In this document: piece by piece, positions 9,501 to 15,593 of the stretch
How the letters are laid out: every line of letters starts with the position of its first letter
How positions within the stretch are numbered: the first letter of the stretch is position 1
IMG/VR virus record: IMGVR_UViG_3300025010_000007
Coordinates: 16,470-80,469 of that record
Source of the DNA: a virus
Strand: one strand, 5' to 3'
DNA length: 64,000 bases
The notes under the pieces: generated by a model
Seen by the model: only the letters and a program-made list of their open reading frames with translations
Database searches by the model: none
What the model was told of the DNA's origin: nothing
Program-made: the position numbers and the translations under genes

Positions 9501-9779
9501 ACCGAAAGTTAAGGACTTAATTTCAGTCATAACTTCCTGCAGGTCTCCAGCCTTACTCACCGCTTCCTTGGCAGCTGCAGCGGTAGCTAACATTCCTGCT
9601 GTACCAACTGCAGCAAGGGCTCCCCCGGCAAAGCTAATATTTCTTAAACGGTTCATTTGATCTTGAACTTGCTGAGTTGCGCCTTCCAGTAAGCGAAATT
9701 GTGAAATTATATTCCTGACACCGCTACTGATATGATCTGCTAGCGATATACTTATCGCTAAATCTAATATCGAACTCAT
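6594..9779 (-). CDS. Tail tape measure protein
   Basis: ATG 9779 has GGGAGGTG upstream; a reading to 9836 would add 19 residues overlapping a terminator and is rejected. About 1061 residues. The N-terminus has the TMP_2-type domain (AGDLQEVMTEIKSL, then TTRLGLETTFSNLDAG). Two hydrophobic segments lie near residues 440-510. Trp-containing helical repeats follow (FWNTIKSAIMPAFNEIKNSI, AWNAVRSSTISAWTTVKSW). The C-terminus has the GLVGEAGPEVIIPLS and WVGEKGPELMNVPRGS tail motifs. Length sets tail length, consistent with a moderately long contractile tail. Confidence 0.93.
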   Translation of the reverse strand: MSSILDLAISISLADHISSGVRNIISQFRLLEGATQQVQDQMNRLRNISFAGGALAAVGTAGMLATAAAAKEAVSKAGDLQEVMTEIKSLTFGKDLFDPSKANEITQKMHDIQNLTTRLGLETTFSNLDAGRVFVELQKGGIQYQDIMNGAAEATIKFAQLNKMVPESAAELMVQTRAGFQLTGQQMLEAADTVTKVAAASSANAEDINRGLGNMAGVATRMWLNRSKAEQVLDSSVLVALTRTQTPEGASAGTFVRNFLERLVPQTKKQTEMMAEVGWLDSSGKSIFLDYAKDPRGQLKAAKDIAEILRKTVGGGKIIADEKEIGRQFELAEQGMGTDKLIKLFHKVFGEQGGRTAYTLLRTGEGSLEEIQDGLINQLSLNERVSLQMQNFNQIMDTAKESWVTSLTVLGTPLLDGTSKMFNLIRDELEVLTKYFDKHPQVSKYIFAIAGGVSAFLAIGGAITVVVTSFRALQLALSVAGITFGKIALFSGGAVLAIAAVAGIAYLVYKNWDTIRPLLVGFWNTIKSAIMPAFNEIKNSIMGAWNAVRSSTISAWTTVKSWFITNMPLIKQAMANVWLVVGPLIKNGVQPAIAFLKGAWSVIKSSAKLAWDYIVGVIKIAWDIVSGIIVIGCDILTGKWGKAWTDIKNMFSDTWTDMKSTLGNLGTDFYNLGANIISMLVDGIKSMATSPVHAVQEIWSNIKRSAGIGGSVSVTSGETGSTLAKYASGGIITSSHLGLVGEAGPEVIIPLSLSRRGGALALWQRAGEMLGIPMHAEGGFFGGIGNFMSNAWGGVKGFFGSEKIQNSANNAEYAAVGLESSRTGYEKAVHEIHKDYVKKIAKTNTIEEADKVRRIAHQAKNLARGFSDITKTLSRLAIPLALFASASEIISANDKKQALAKELGSSLGSIGVGALTGAVTGSLVGAGVLSPLTALIGAAVGAGLGSFGGQALAGSMYDNIARFAAGTDSAPGGLAWVGEKGPELMNVPRGSQITPNHRLSDVLGRKEVYNHGDVTINIYQQPGEDSRVLAERVADILERRSGFKAQQARLTIGRHTSFQGV

Positions 9780-9796
9780 AAAATCACCTCCCTTAC

Positions 9797-9824
9797 TAAA
9801 ATAAAAGCATCCTATATAGGATGC
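9797..9824 (-). terminator. Rho-independent terminator after the lipoprotein gene
   Basis: On the minus strand an inverted repeat (GCATCCTA and TAGGATGC, positions 9807-9824) is followed by TTTTATTTTAG. It lies between the lipoprotein accessory gene and the tape measure gene, so the tape measure gene would need readthrough, antitermination or its own promoter. Confidence 0.7.
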
Positions 9825-9832
9825 CATAGCTT

Positions 9833-10702
9833 TCATCTTAACTTTATTGAGTTAAAAACACCTGTTATTTCATCTTTAACTGCTTGAACATTACCGCCAG
9901 TACCATCAAGGTCGTTCCACATTTCTTTAATTAAATCAACGTGTATTTTTATATACAAATCGTTTATACTAAATACGTTATTGGCATTTTCCGGCAATAC
10001 TAGTCCAACTGGAAACTCTTCAGTAAATATATTTCTGTTTTTATCAATATTAGCCCGGGTTTCATTGGCAAAACTTGCCCATTCAAGTTTATCATAGTTA
10101 TTTCTTTGTTCGTTATATTTTTGGTTAATGGAATTATAAATAGATTTTAAAAAGTCTACATGAATTTGCAACTTCTCACTTTCTACTACTGACTGAGGTT
10201 TTTGTGAGGAGGCTTTTAATTTTATATCCACCTCTCGCGATACCCTCATAATGTTAAAGCCAAACGACTCTTGGACACTATCTCCTTTCAAATACTCCCC
10301 ATCCTTACCAACCAATTTAAGTACAGAGTCTGACTGATTACGAGGAGTAAACAAAACTTCAACAACATAAGGACCTATGAATTCAGGGTGATTAGGTGGT
10401 AGCAACTCAGTTGAAAACTTTCCATTAATAACTTCCACCCCGCTAGTTACTCCTATATATGCTGCCGTTTCTGGACGTCCTGCAACATCAAGGCTAACAG
10501 AAAGTTTTGAACCTACAGGTAAATCTGTTGTACCGGCAATCAAGACTTTATCATTCTGGTAATCTACATCTAAGATTTCGAGTTTTGAAAATTCATTTGT
10601 TCTATCATTGCTTTTATTTCCAACTTCCTCTTTATCACCTTCACACCCCACCAAAACCACCATCAACAAAGCCATCATCACAAAAAGTAAAATTTTCCTC
10701 AC
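9833..10702 (-). CDS. Secreted lipoprotein, accessory (moron) gene
   Basis: 289 residues from a GTG start with AAGGAGGGG upstream. The N-terminus is a classical lipoprotein signal: MRKILL, a hydrophobic core, then lipobox LVGC at about residues 17-20, followed by a charged linker. The rest has a beta-sandwich-like part (residues 40-130) and a helical C-terminal part. It interrupts the tail chaperone to tape measure order and has its own terminator, so it is probably a lysogenic-conversion gene acting on the cell surface. Upstream (10724-10752) is GAAGGAAAT, 11 nt, then GTGGTATTA: a sigma-H-like layout with an imperfect -10. Confidence 0.85.
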   Translation of the reverse strand: MRKILLFVMMALLMVVLVGCEGDKEEVGNKSNDRTNEFSKLEILDVDYQNDKVLIAGTTDLPVGSKLSVSLDVAGRPETAAYIGVTSGVEVINGKFSTELLPPNHPEFIGPYVVEVLFTPRNQSDSVLKLVGKDGEYLKGDSVQESFGFNIMRVSREVDIKLKASSQKPQSVVESEKLQIHVDFLKSIYNSINQKYNEQRNNYDKLEWASFANETRANIDKNRNIFTEEFPVGLVLPENANNVFSINDLYIKIHVDLIKEMWNDLDGTGGNVQAVKDEITGVFNSIKLR

Positions 10703-10818
10703 AATACCCCTCCTTTTCAGTAATTAATACCACACCGGAGAGGTATTTCCTTCTTTTCCTGCTAGACAATCACCAAGCATCTAAGTTATATTATTTACTC
10801 ATAGCAATCACTTCCTCT

Positions 10819-10840
10819 AATTATTCCACGTGGAATAATT
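10819..10840. promoter_or_regulatory. parS: parS-like palindrome, site 1
   Basis: A perfect 22-bp palindrome with core ATTATTCCACGTGGAATAAT. The central TTCCACGTGGAA matches the half-sites of the Firmicute ParB/Spo0J target, apart from the outermost bases. It lies upstream of the small sigma-H gene at 10947 and is one of four copies in the window. Confidence 0.65.
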
Positions 10841-10877
10841 CTGTCACTCTTAATAATATTCGTCGACATTCTTTTAC

Positions 10878-10906
10878 AAAGGAATCACCTCACTGTTGTC
10901 GAATAT
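10878..10906 (+). promoter_or_regulatory. Sigma-H (Spo0H)-type promoter 1
   Basis: -35 AAAGGAATC (10878-10886), 11 nt, then -10 GTCGAATAT (10898-10906). The known sigma-H consensus is RnAGGAwwW, 11-12 nt, RnnGAATww. The start codon of the downstream small gene is about 40 nt after the -10. Confidence 0.65.
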
Positions 10907-10946
10907 TGCCATGGGGTGTAATTCGAGAGAAAGAGAGGTGATTAAT

Positions 10947-11090
10947 ATTAGCGATAAACCAAAAGATGCTGAGAAACCCAGACTAGTACCAATACTCGAC
11001 CATGCCTTAAATGAATCGTACCTAAAAGAAACTGCAAGATTAACAGAACAAGTGGATAACGATCCACCGCCACCACCCAAGAAGCCTTAA
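10947..11090 (+). CDS. Small Pro-rich peptide of accessory cassette 1 (ATT start)
   Basis: 47 codons. AGAGAGGTG is followed after 6 nt by ATT, then SDKPKDAEKP. A longer in-frame ATG at 10896 has no ribosome site and lies within the promoter -10 region. By alignment with the paralogous cassette (GGGAGGTG, spacer, ATG TCA AAA), the ATT sits exactly where the other gene has ATG. The product is hydrophilic, has a predicted helical middle (NESYLKETARLTEQV) and ends in DPPPPPKKP. It converges on, and stops 2 nt before, the membrane-protein gene's end. Function unknown. Confidence 0.55.
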   Translation: MSDKPKDAEKPRLVPILDHALNESYLKETARLTEQVDNDPPPPPKKP

Positions 11091-11091
11091 T

Positions 11092-11754
11092 TTATTGCCT
11101 GAATTCTTCGGCCCTCCGTTTAGCATCTTCGTATGCTGACGGAGGGAAAAATTCATAAACTGTTTTAGTAACTGTATCTACGTATGTTCTTTCAGGCTTC
11201 TCAAGCCATCCATTCCAAGCTTGAAACTGCTCCGTACAAATTAAAAGCATTCCCTTGTCTTGAGCCCCAGGAGTCCAGCTTGCTTCAAATAAACCTACTA
11301 TCGCACATTCCTTCTTATCAATTTGGTAAACTCGAATAATAGCTTCTTTTTCGCTACCAACAAACTTCTCCCAAGCAGATTCTGACGACAGTACTGGACG
11401 TAGCCCATCCCGTTTTTTGTATGTCCAATTGAGAATAAATCTTCTCCCCTGCTTTTCCCACCATAAAGCTATTAGTAAAGCAACGATAAAAACAGTAAGA
11501 ATATAAAAAATAAAACACGGCATTTTTAAAGTAATAGCTTCAAAATCTATTATAGAAAGTTTTTTATGAAATCTAATTGATGCTGCTCCCCAAGTAAGTA
11601 AGATGCCTGGGATACTGAAAAGCAATCCGATTACTGTTTTCTCAAAATCAGTGGAAGTCTTGCTCTCAGATGGACCAATCATCCGTGCCAAATATGAAGC
11701 GATTATGCCGGGCAGCACCAATAAAATAGTGCCAAGTAAATTAAAATTAGTCAT
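11092..11754 (-). CDS. Multi-pass membrane protein of accessory cassette 1 (DUF6338-like)
   Basis: 220 residues with an N-terminal membrane helix ending LVLPGIIASYLARMIG, a second hydrophobic segment (EKTVIGLLFSIPGILLTW), a third (FIFYILTVFIVALLIALWW) and a cytoplasmic C-terminal domain of about 100 residues. It is paralogous to the protein at 14851-15504 (shared LPG-x-x-A near residue 15, EKxVIxxLFSIP, matching domain ends YVDTxxxxxxY). The family is seen in prophages and near defence genes, but its function is not known to me. Convergent with the small sigma-H gene. Confidence 0.75.
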   Translation of the reverse strand: MTNFNLLGTILLVLPGIIASYLARMIGPSESKTSTDFEKTVIGLLFSIPGILLTWGAASIRFHKKLSIIDFEAITLKMPCFIFYILTVFIVALLIALWWEKQGRRFILNWTYKKRDGLRPVLSSESAWEKFVGSEKEAIIRVYQIDKKECAIVGLFEASWTPGAQDKGMLLICTEQFQAWNGWLEKPERTYVDTVTKTVYEFFPPSAYEDAKRRAEEFRQ

Positions 11755-11813
11755 TGTTTCACCTCAATACTAGAGTTCGATATAATTTCCATTTTCCCCT
11801 CCAGTATATTCTT

Positions 11814-11837
11814 AAATTATTTCACGTGGAATAATTT
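11814..11837. promoter_or_regulatory. parS: parS-like palindrome, site 2
   Basis: A 24-bp near-perfect palindrome whose core is ATTATTTCACGTGGAATAAT. It lies about 60 bp upstream of the membrane-protein gene (start 11754), so sites 1 and 2 bracket cassette 1. Confidence 0.65.
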
Positions 11838-11880
11838 AAACAACCCCCCTTCCCTTTTCATCGATAAACTCTATCAATAG

Positions 11881-11906
11881 AAAAACACCCTGGGAATGGG
11901 TGTTTT
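11881..11906 (-). terminator. Terminator after the nuclease-fold gene
   Basis: Inverted repeat AACACCC / GGGTGTT with a 9-nt loop followed on the minus strand by a T run. The T-rich tail is present on both strands, so it may work in both directions. Confidence 0.65.
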
Positions 11907-11929
11907 AATCTAAATTTATGTCACCAGTT

Positions 11930-12358
11930 TCATTTTCTCGAACACTCTATCTTATCTGGCAATGTCTCAAAATCATAATCATCGGGAAAAACATCAATTA
12001 CTTTCCATCCAAGTCTGTTAAGCTCCCCGTCTCTTACCCTAGCCTTTCTACTAGAAAATATGGTTTTTGAGGTCCATATCTCAATGCCTACGGAACAGGT
12101 AGGAATGCCTATATCAAGATAATATAAAGGCTTTTCTTCAAATCCCAATAGCACTGGAAATTCAATTGCTGCAACATAGCTATTTTGTATTATTTTAATA
12201 AATGCAGACATTTTTAAGAAATAGTGTAGATATGTTTCATTTCTATGTTTACCATATCTACTTCTCAATGATTTATACATATCTTTGAGCGGGAACCCTT
12301 CAAAAACACCATTCCTTAAATCTTCATTTAATTTTTCGATATTAATGGTATCTACCAC
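11930..12358 (-). CDS. Putative nuclease-fold (DUF559/VSR-like) protein
   Basis: 142 residues. The pattern YYLDIGIP, SVGIEIWTSK, then RVRDGELNRLGWKVIDVFPDD is that of DUF559/VSR-type restriction-like folds, in which the D, the E-x-W/K strand and the basic helix before LGWxV form the active site. The match is partial, so catalytic activity is inferred. An accessory gene in the tail region; roles in mobility or defence are possible. Confidence 0.5.
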   Translation of the reverse strand: MVDTINIEKLNEDLRNGVFEGFPLKDMYKSLRSRYGKHRNETYLHYFLKMSAFIKIIQNSYVAAIEFPVLLGFEEKPLYYLDIGIPTCSVGIEIWTSKTIFSSRKARVRDGELNRLGWKVIDVFPDDYDFETLPDKIECSRK

Positions 12359-12386
12359 TTCTTATTCCTCCATGGGTTAAAAGAGT

Positions 12387-12429
12387 TTTAAGTTAAAATT
12401 CCGTTATCGACCAAATCAATAACGGAATT
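12387..12429 (-). terminator. Terminator downstream of the ParB-like operon
   Basis: An 11-bp inverted repeat AATTCCGTTAT / ATAACGGAATT (12397-12429) followed on the minus strand by TTTTAACTT. It closes the ParB-like gene and its broken follower. Confidence 0.65.
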
Positions 12430-12454
12430 AATGAGAATAGGTATCTTGACTCCC

Positions 12455-12696
12455 CTACTTAACCCGCCTTAACTGGCCCGGAATATTCCCATTAGACCAG
12501 CTAAATACAACCTCGCCCTTTAGGTCTATCTCTGCCTTTACCCGACCCAGGAGAACCCCTACAATCATAATCTTACCTATTTCTGCACCTGCCAAATCGC
12601 CGCTATCAATATCCTTATCCACCTGCTCAGCGGCTTTGCGTAATACGGCTGTTCAAACTGTTCAATTTGAGCCTGATTAATTTGAGGCAGATTCAT
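12455..12696 (-). pseudogene. Small gene broken by a -1 frameshift, downstream of the ParB-like gene
   Basis: ATG 12696 has GGAGGTG upstream and begins MNLPQINQAQIEQFEQ. About 50 nt in, the coding sense moves to the -1 frame and continues for about 60 codons to TAG 12455 (VLRKAAEQVDKDIDSG..., ending PGQLRRVK). Neither frame alone makes a full protein. The switch region (GAACAGTTTGAACAGCC) has no classical slippery heptamer, so this is more likely a one-base loss than programmed frameshifting. It overlaps the end of the ParB-like gene by 20 nt. Function unknown. Confidence 0.55.
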
Positions 12697-13756
12697 GATA
12701 CACCTCCACATAATTATCATTTACGTTAAGCTCATTTTCGATCTTGTCCAGCCATTGACGGGCTTTTATAATCGCTGACCTACATTCCATTCTTAATTCG
12801 GGCCGACTAATTAACCGAAGTGAACTGTTAATTACAAGTAAAGGGGCGGTTTTTTCAATAAAACCATATATCTGCATTATTACGTCAGTTGCCGCCTGTT
12901 CTTCTTTACGAAGTTCCGCTTCAGGACTTTCCCTTAATACCCTCTGCTCCTCATTCAACTGCTTAATCTTTGCCTGGTACCACTTTTGCTCCTCTTTTAG
13001 TTTGGATAACTGATCCTTAACCTTTTCCGGCACTACCTCCACCGTTACGGTTTTTTCTATGATCTCTGGCTCCTTATTTTGTGCTTCAGTCAACTTTCTT
13101 TCTAAATCCTGCACCCGGTTCTGCTCTGCCTTTGCTTTGGCCTCTGCATCCTTGGCTTTTCTTTCGGCAGCATCAAGTTTAGCCTTTGTTTCAAGGTGAG
13201 CCTTATTAATGCTGATTTTTTCCTCGTTGAGCTGCTGAATGATTTCCGGTTCTGCATGTTCCGCTATGAATTTGGCTTTACGGTATTGTTCACCACTACC
13301 AAACCCGATCTGCTCTGCAACCTCGTCTCTTGAATTGCCTGCTGCCTTACTTCCTGCAAAATTTTGCAGAATGTCATTTCTTGCACCTTGCCTTTGCTTA
13401 GCTCGTTCTTTCTCAATTAGTTCAATCTTATTGGAAAGTTCCATCATTTCTGTAAAGGTAAAATTTTTCCGGTGTGCGTTTTCTGCACGTTCTGCTTTAA
13501 ATTGTTGTAAATAATCCTCAAATTCTACTATTCTAACTTCAATCTGCTTTAGTCCAAGCGACTGACAGGCTCTAATCCTTCTCTCGCCGGCTACCAAAAC
13601 ATATTCTTTAGTGATTACAGGAGGTTGGAGAAGCCCTATTTCCTTAATAGAATCGGCAAGTTCCTGTAAGTCTCCTAGATCTTTTCTTGCTCGGTCAACT
13701 ACTTTAATTTGATTTATATCTACAAGCAAACTTTCACCCCCACCTTGTCCATCCAT
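12677..13756 (-). CDS. ParB-domain protein with long coiled coil
   Basis: 359 residues as written. TTG 13729 is a better start than ATG 13756, because GGTGGGGGTG precedes TTG and nothing precedes the ATG. Residues about 10-90 are a ParB/Srx fold with VLVAGERRIRACQSLG (CTP-binding GERR motif). Box ENAHRKNFT follows, then an HTH-like region (NSRDEVAEQIGFGSGEQYRKAKF). Residues 185-290 form a long Lys/Glu coiled coil. The C-terminus is helical. It is placed alone among tail genes, so it may be a partition or regulatory accessory protein rather than the main phage ParB. Confidence 0.8.
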   Translation of the reverse strand: MDGQGGGESLLVDINQIKVVDRARKDLGDLQELADSIKEIGLLQPPVITKEYVLVAGERRIRACQSLGLKQIEVRIVEFEDYLQQFKAERAENAHRKNFTFTEMMELSNKIELIEKERAKQRQGARNDILQNFAGSKAAGNSRDEVAEQIGFGSGEQYRKAKFIAEHAEPEIIQQLNEEKISINKAHLETKAKLDAAERKAKDAEAKAKAEQNRVQDLERKLTEAQNKEPEIIEKTVTVEVVPEKVKDQLSKLKEEQKWYQAKIKQLNEEQRVLRESPEAELRKEEQAATDVIMQIYGFIEKTAPLLVINSSLRLISRPELRMECRSAIIKARQWLDKIENELNVNDNYVEVYHESASN

Positions 13757-13792
13757 CGCCCTAAAGGGTAACCGCCTAAAGGCGGCAATATT

Positions 13793-13824
13793 AAAAGGAG
13801 GGATTATTTACCCTCCTTTTTTTG
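13793..13824 (-). terminator. Terminator at the end of the toxin gene
   Basis: Stem AAGGAGGG / CCCTCCTT (13795-13818) whose loop contains the toxin gene's stop codon. T runs flank it on both strands, so it can act in both directions. Confidence 0.6.
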
Positions 13825-14160
13825 TCTCAACATTTTAAGTATGTTCGTTCGTTTCTTGACTTTTCCAAGAACTTTACTTTTCTTAATTAGTGGGTAAGCG
13901 TTTTTCCGAGGACCGCAATAAACAACTTTGACTTCGTATTCGCTTAGTATTTCATATACCGCCCTATACGATTCGTCGTTATAATCTATAACAAACTTAT
14001 AACAGCCGATCAAGTCTCCACTCAAAGCAATGCCCGCCTCTATATCCTCATAGATGGCGGACAGTTCGGCTTTAAATAGTTCCTTTAATTCCGATGGACA
14101 CTTCTTTAAAAATTTTTTAGCCTCACTCACAAATTCTACACTAATCACCGAAAACGTCAT
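13804..14160 (-). CDS. RelE/HigB-type toxin
   Basis: 118 residues with the RelE-superfamily pattern: FVSEAKKFLKKCPSELKELF at the start, then a central strand LIGCYKFVIDYNDESYRAVYE and EVKVVYCGPRKNAYPLI. Such proteins are usually ribosome-dependent mRNA interferases. It overlaps the 3' end of the small upstream gene by 20 nt, the usual antitoxin-toxin coupling. The C-terminal basic tail (VKKRTNILKMLRQKKEGK) is typical. Confidence 0.7.
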   Translation of the reverse strand: MTFSVISVEFVSEAKKFLKKCPSELKELFKAELSAIYEDIEAGIALSGDLIGCYKFVIDYNDESYRAVYEILSEYEVKVVYCGPRKNAYPLIKKSKVLGKVKKRTNILKMLRQKKEGK

Positions 14161-14371
14161 CCCAAGAATACGTCTTTCCCGTCCTTGCTTCCCTACGTCC
14201 TTTTTCTATTTTAGATATTGCTAGCTTGTCCCTTTTAAGTGATGCTGTAGCTGCTATGTCCGGTTTTTTCTTCCCTCTAAACTTCGTTTCTATTGTAGCA
14301 ATAGCAGGTGGCATAGTAACACCCCTCTTCCTTAGTAATCCCTTTACTTTGTATTTTTTTCTGTTACTCAT
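14141..14371 (-). CDS. Cognate antitoxin of the RelE-like toxin
   Basis: Up to 76 residues. Two starts are possible: ATG 14371 with a weak GGGTGG, or ATG 14314 with GAGGGGTG 5 nt upstream (57 residues, MPPAIATIETKF...). The shorter form has the better ribosome site. The C-terminus (REARTGKTYSWDDVFGD) resembles toxin-neutralising tails of RelB/Phd-like antitoxins. The pair lies inside the tail operon and would stabilise the element or protect it. Confidence 0.55.
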   Translation of the reverse strand: MSNRKKYKVKGLLRKRGVTMPPAIATIETKFRGKKKPDIAATASLKRDKLAISKIEKGRREARTGKTYSWDDVFGD

Positions 14372-14606
14372 AGATTACCACCCTTATCCAAAATATAGAA
14401 GTAATTTATAGTTATTATTTCCATATTATAGGCTAAAATCCTGCTAGGTCAGAAAATATTTTTTGATTTTATGTATCAACTACTTATATTTTTCATATAA
14501 TATATATTTACCTATTTGGGACTTAAACATATATACCATTGCACTGGAGTTCTACAACCCCCCCCCCGGTTATCTTTTAACCGGAATTAACTTTTTCCCT
14601 ACCATT
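14372..14606. other. Non-coding stretch with poly-C tract and hairpin
   Basis: AT-rich, with no gene seen. It holds a run of 10 C (14558-14567) followed directly by an inverted repeat CCGGTTA / TAACCGG. A TATAAT at about 14428-14436 (minus strand) could be the -10 of the antitoxin promoter. Confidence 0.4.
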
Positions 14607-14635
14607 AAAGGAAACACCCCCCAGCTGTCGAATAC
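14607..14635 (+). promoter_or_regulatory. Sigma-H-type promoter 2
   Basis: -35 AAAGGAAAC (14607-14615), 11 nt, -10 GTCGAATAC (14627-14635). Same spacing to the start codon (about 41 nt) as promoter 1. Confidence 0.65.
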
Positions 14636-14675
14636 TGCAATTAATGGAGCGGTTTCGAGGAAGGGAGGTGTATTT

Positions 14676-14831
14676 ATGTCAAAAATACCACAAAAGTCAA
14701 TTAGAGGTAGCGCTAATGACAGTGCGACAAAAGCTTCTATAGTTCCAGATAATTTCTCAGTTACTAGACAAAGTATTATTCCCGATAAGGCGCAACAACC
14801 AGATACAAACCAAACTTCTGATAAAAAATAA
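14676..14831 (+). CDS. Small hydrophilic peptide of accessory cassette 2
   Basis: 51 codons, ATG with GGGAGGTG 6 nt upstream. Ser/Thr/Asp/Lys-rich and probably unstructured (begins MSKIPQKSIRGS, ends NQTSDKK). It occupies the same place as the cassette 1 peptide, behind a matching sigma-H promoter and convergent with a paralogous membrane-protein gene. The two peptides share little beyond their start, so function may reside in expression or charge rather than a fold. Unknown role. Confidence 0.6.
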   Translation: MSKIPQKSIRGSANDSATKASIVPDNFSVTRQSIIPDKAQQPDTNQTSDKK

Positions 14832-14850
14832 GATTCAATTAATCATCCTT

Positions 14851-15504
14851 CTAGCCCTCTATTTCTATTGCCTTATTAAATTCATTGGCATTGTATATAA
14901 CTACAGCAACTCCCGATTTTGTATCCACATAAACCCTATCGACCGGGACATTGTATTTAGTTACAATGTCCTCAACTTTTTTAGAATCAGCTAGAAGAAG
15001 GCATCTTTCTTCTGAGATACTTTCTGACATATTTATTGGACTTCCATAAACTTTTGCATCTTTCAATATGACCTTTACTGCCTGTGATTCTTCACCATGA
15101 AAAGCATCTTCCCAAACCAAATTCCCCTCATTAAGCTCTGCTTTATTATTACTTTTTCTAAATTTATTAATTAGTTTAATTGCAAATTCCTTTTTGACAA
15201 AACCATTCCAACATCCACAAACTACATAAGCCATTAATAAACTCGAAAACATATATAATACTAAACCGCTTAACGACTTTATTTCTGTCTGCAATTTCGT
15301 AATATTTGCCGCCTCTAAACTACCCTCTTTTAATGCCAATAAAAACAAATTACCAATTAATACTGGTATTGAAAAAAGAACAGCTATTACCAACTTTTCT
15401 ATATTAGTATATTTGGCAGAGGGGTGTGAGCCGACTCGTTCATTTATCAGTATTGCAATTAGCCCCGGAGCCAACAATAATATGTATGCGAGCAAAGTAT
15501 CCAA
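14851..15504 (-). CDS. Multi-pass membrane protein of accessory cassette 2 (DUF6338-like)
   Basis: 217 residues, paralogous to 11092-11754: N-terminal helix LLAYILLLAPGLIAILINERVG, then EKLVIAVLFSIPVLIGNLFL, a third helix LVLYMFSSLLMAYVVCG and a cytoplasmic domain ending RVYVDTKSGVAVVIYNANEF. The upstream region has TTATAAT, suggesting ordinary sigma-A transcription, unlike the convergent partner. Could be a superinfection-exclusion or signalling membrane protein; this is inference. Confidence 0.7.
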   Translation of the reverse strand: MDTLLAYILLLAPGLIAILINERVGSHPSAKYTNIEKLVIAVLFSIPVLIGNLFLLALKEGSLEAANITKLQTEIKSLSGLVLYMFSSLLMAYVVCGCWNGFVKKEFAIKLINKFRKSNNKAELNEGNLVWEDAFHGEESQAVKVILKDAKVYGSPINMSESISEERCLLLADSKKVEDIVTKYNVPVDRVYVDTKSGVAVVIYNANEFNKAIEIEG

Positions 15505-15561
15505 AACTACACCCCTTATTAAATTATAACAAAATATGTACTTAAAAGCTTCAATTTAAAT

Positions 15562-15593
15562 CTAATCCCCCGGCTAAAATCTGACCGGGGGAT
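15562..15593 (-). terminator. Strong hairpin at the end of the tail chaperone frameshift product
   Basis: A 10-bp GC-rich stem AATCCCCCGG / CCGGGGGATT whose loop holds the TAG of the frameshifted reading frame. Only a weak T-rich tail follows. Confidence 0.55.

Noticed and set aside
10881-10946. Inverted repeat AATCACCTC / GAGGTGATT that could hide the ribosome site of the peptide gene (similar in cassette 2)
   Set aside because: The 5' arm lies in the -35 and spacer of the sigma-H promoter, upstream of the expected transcription start, so it would not be in the mRNA.
10874-11080. Minus-strand ORF opposite the cassette 1 peptide
   Set aside because: No ribosome site, low-complexity Ser/Gly translation, and it is the complement of a better supported gene.
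14607-14635. LexA/SOS box reading of the GTCGAATA motif
   Set aside because: No palindromic CGAAC-N4-GTTCG is present; the spacing and -35 fit sigma-H better.
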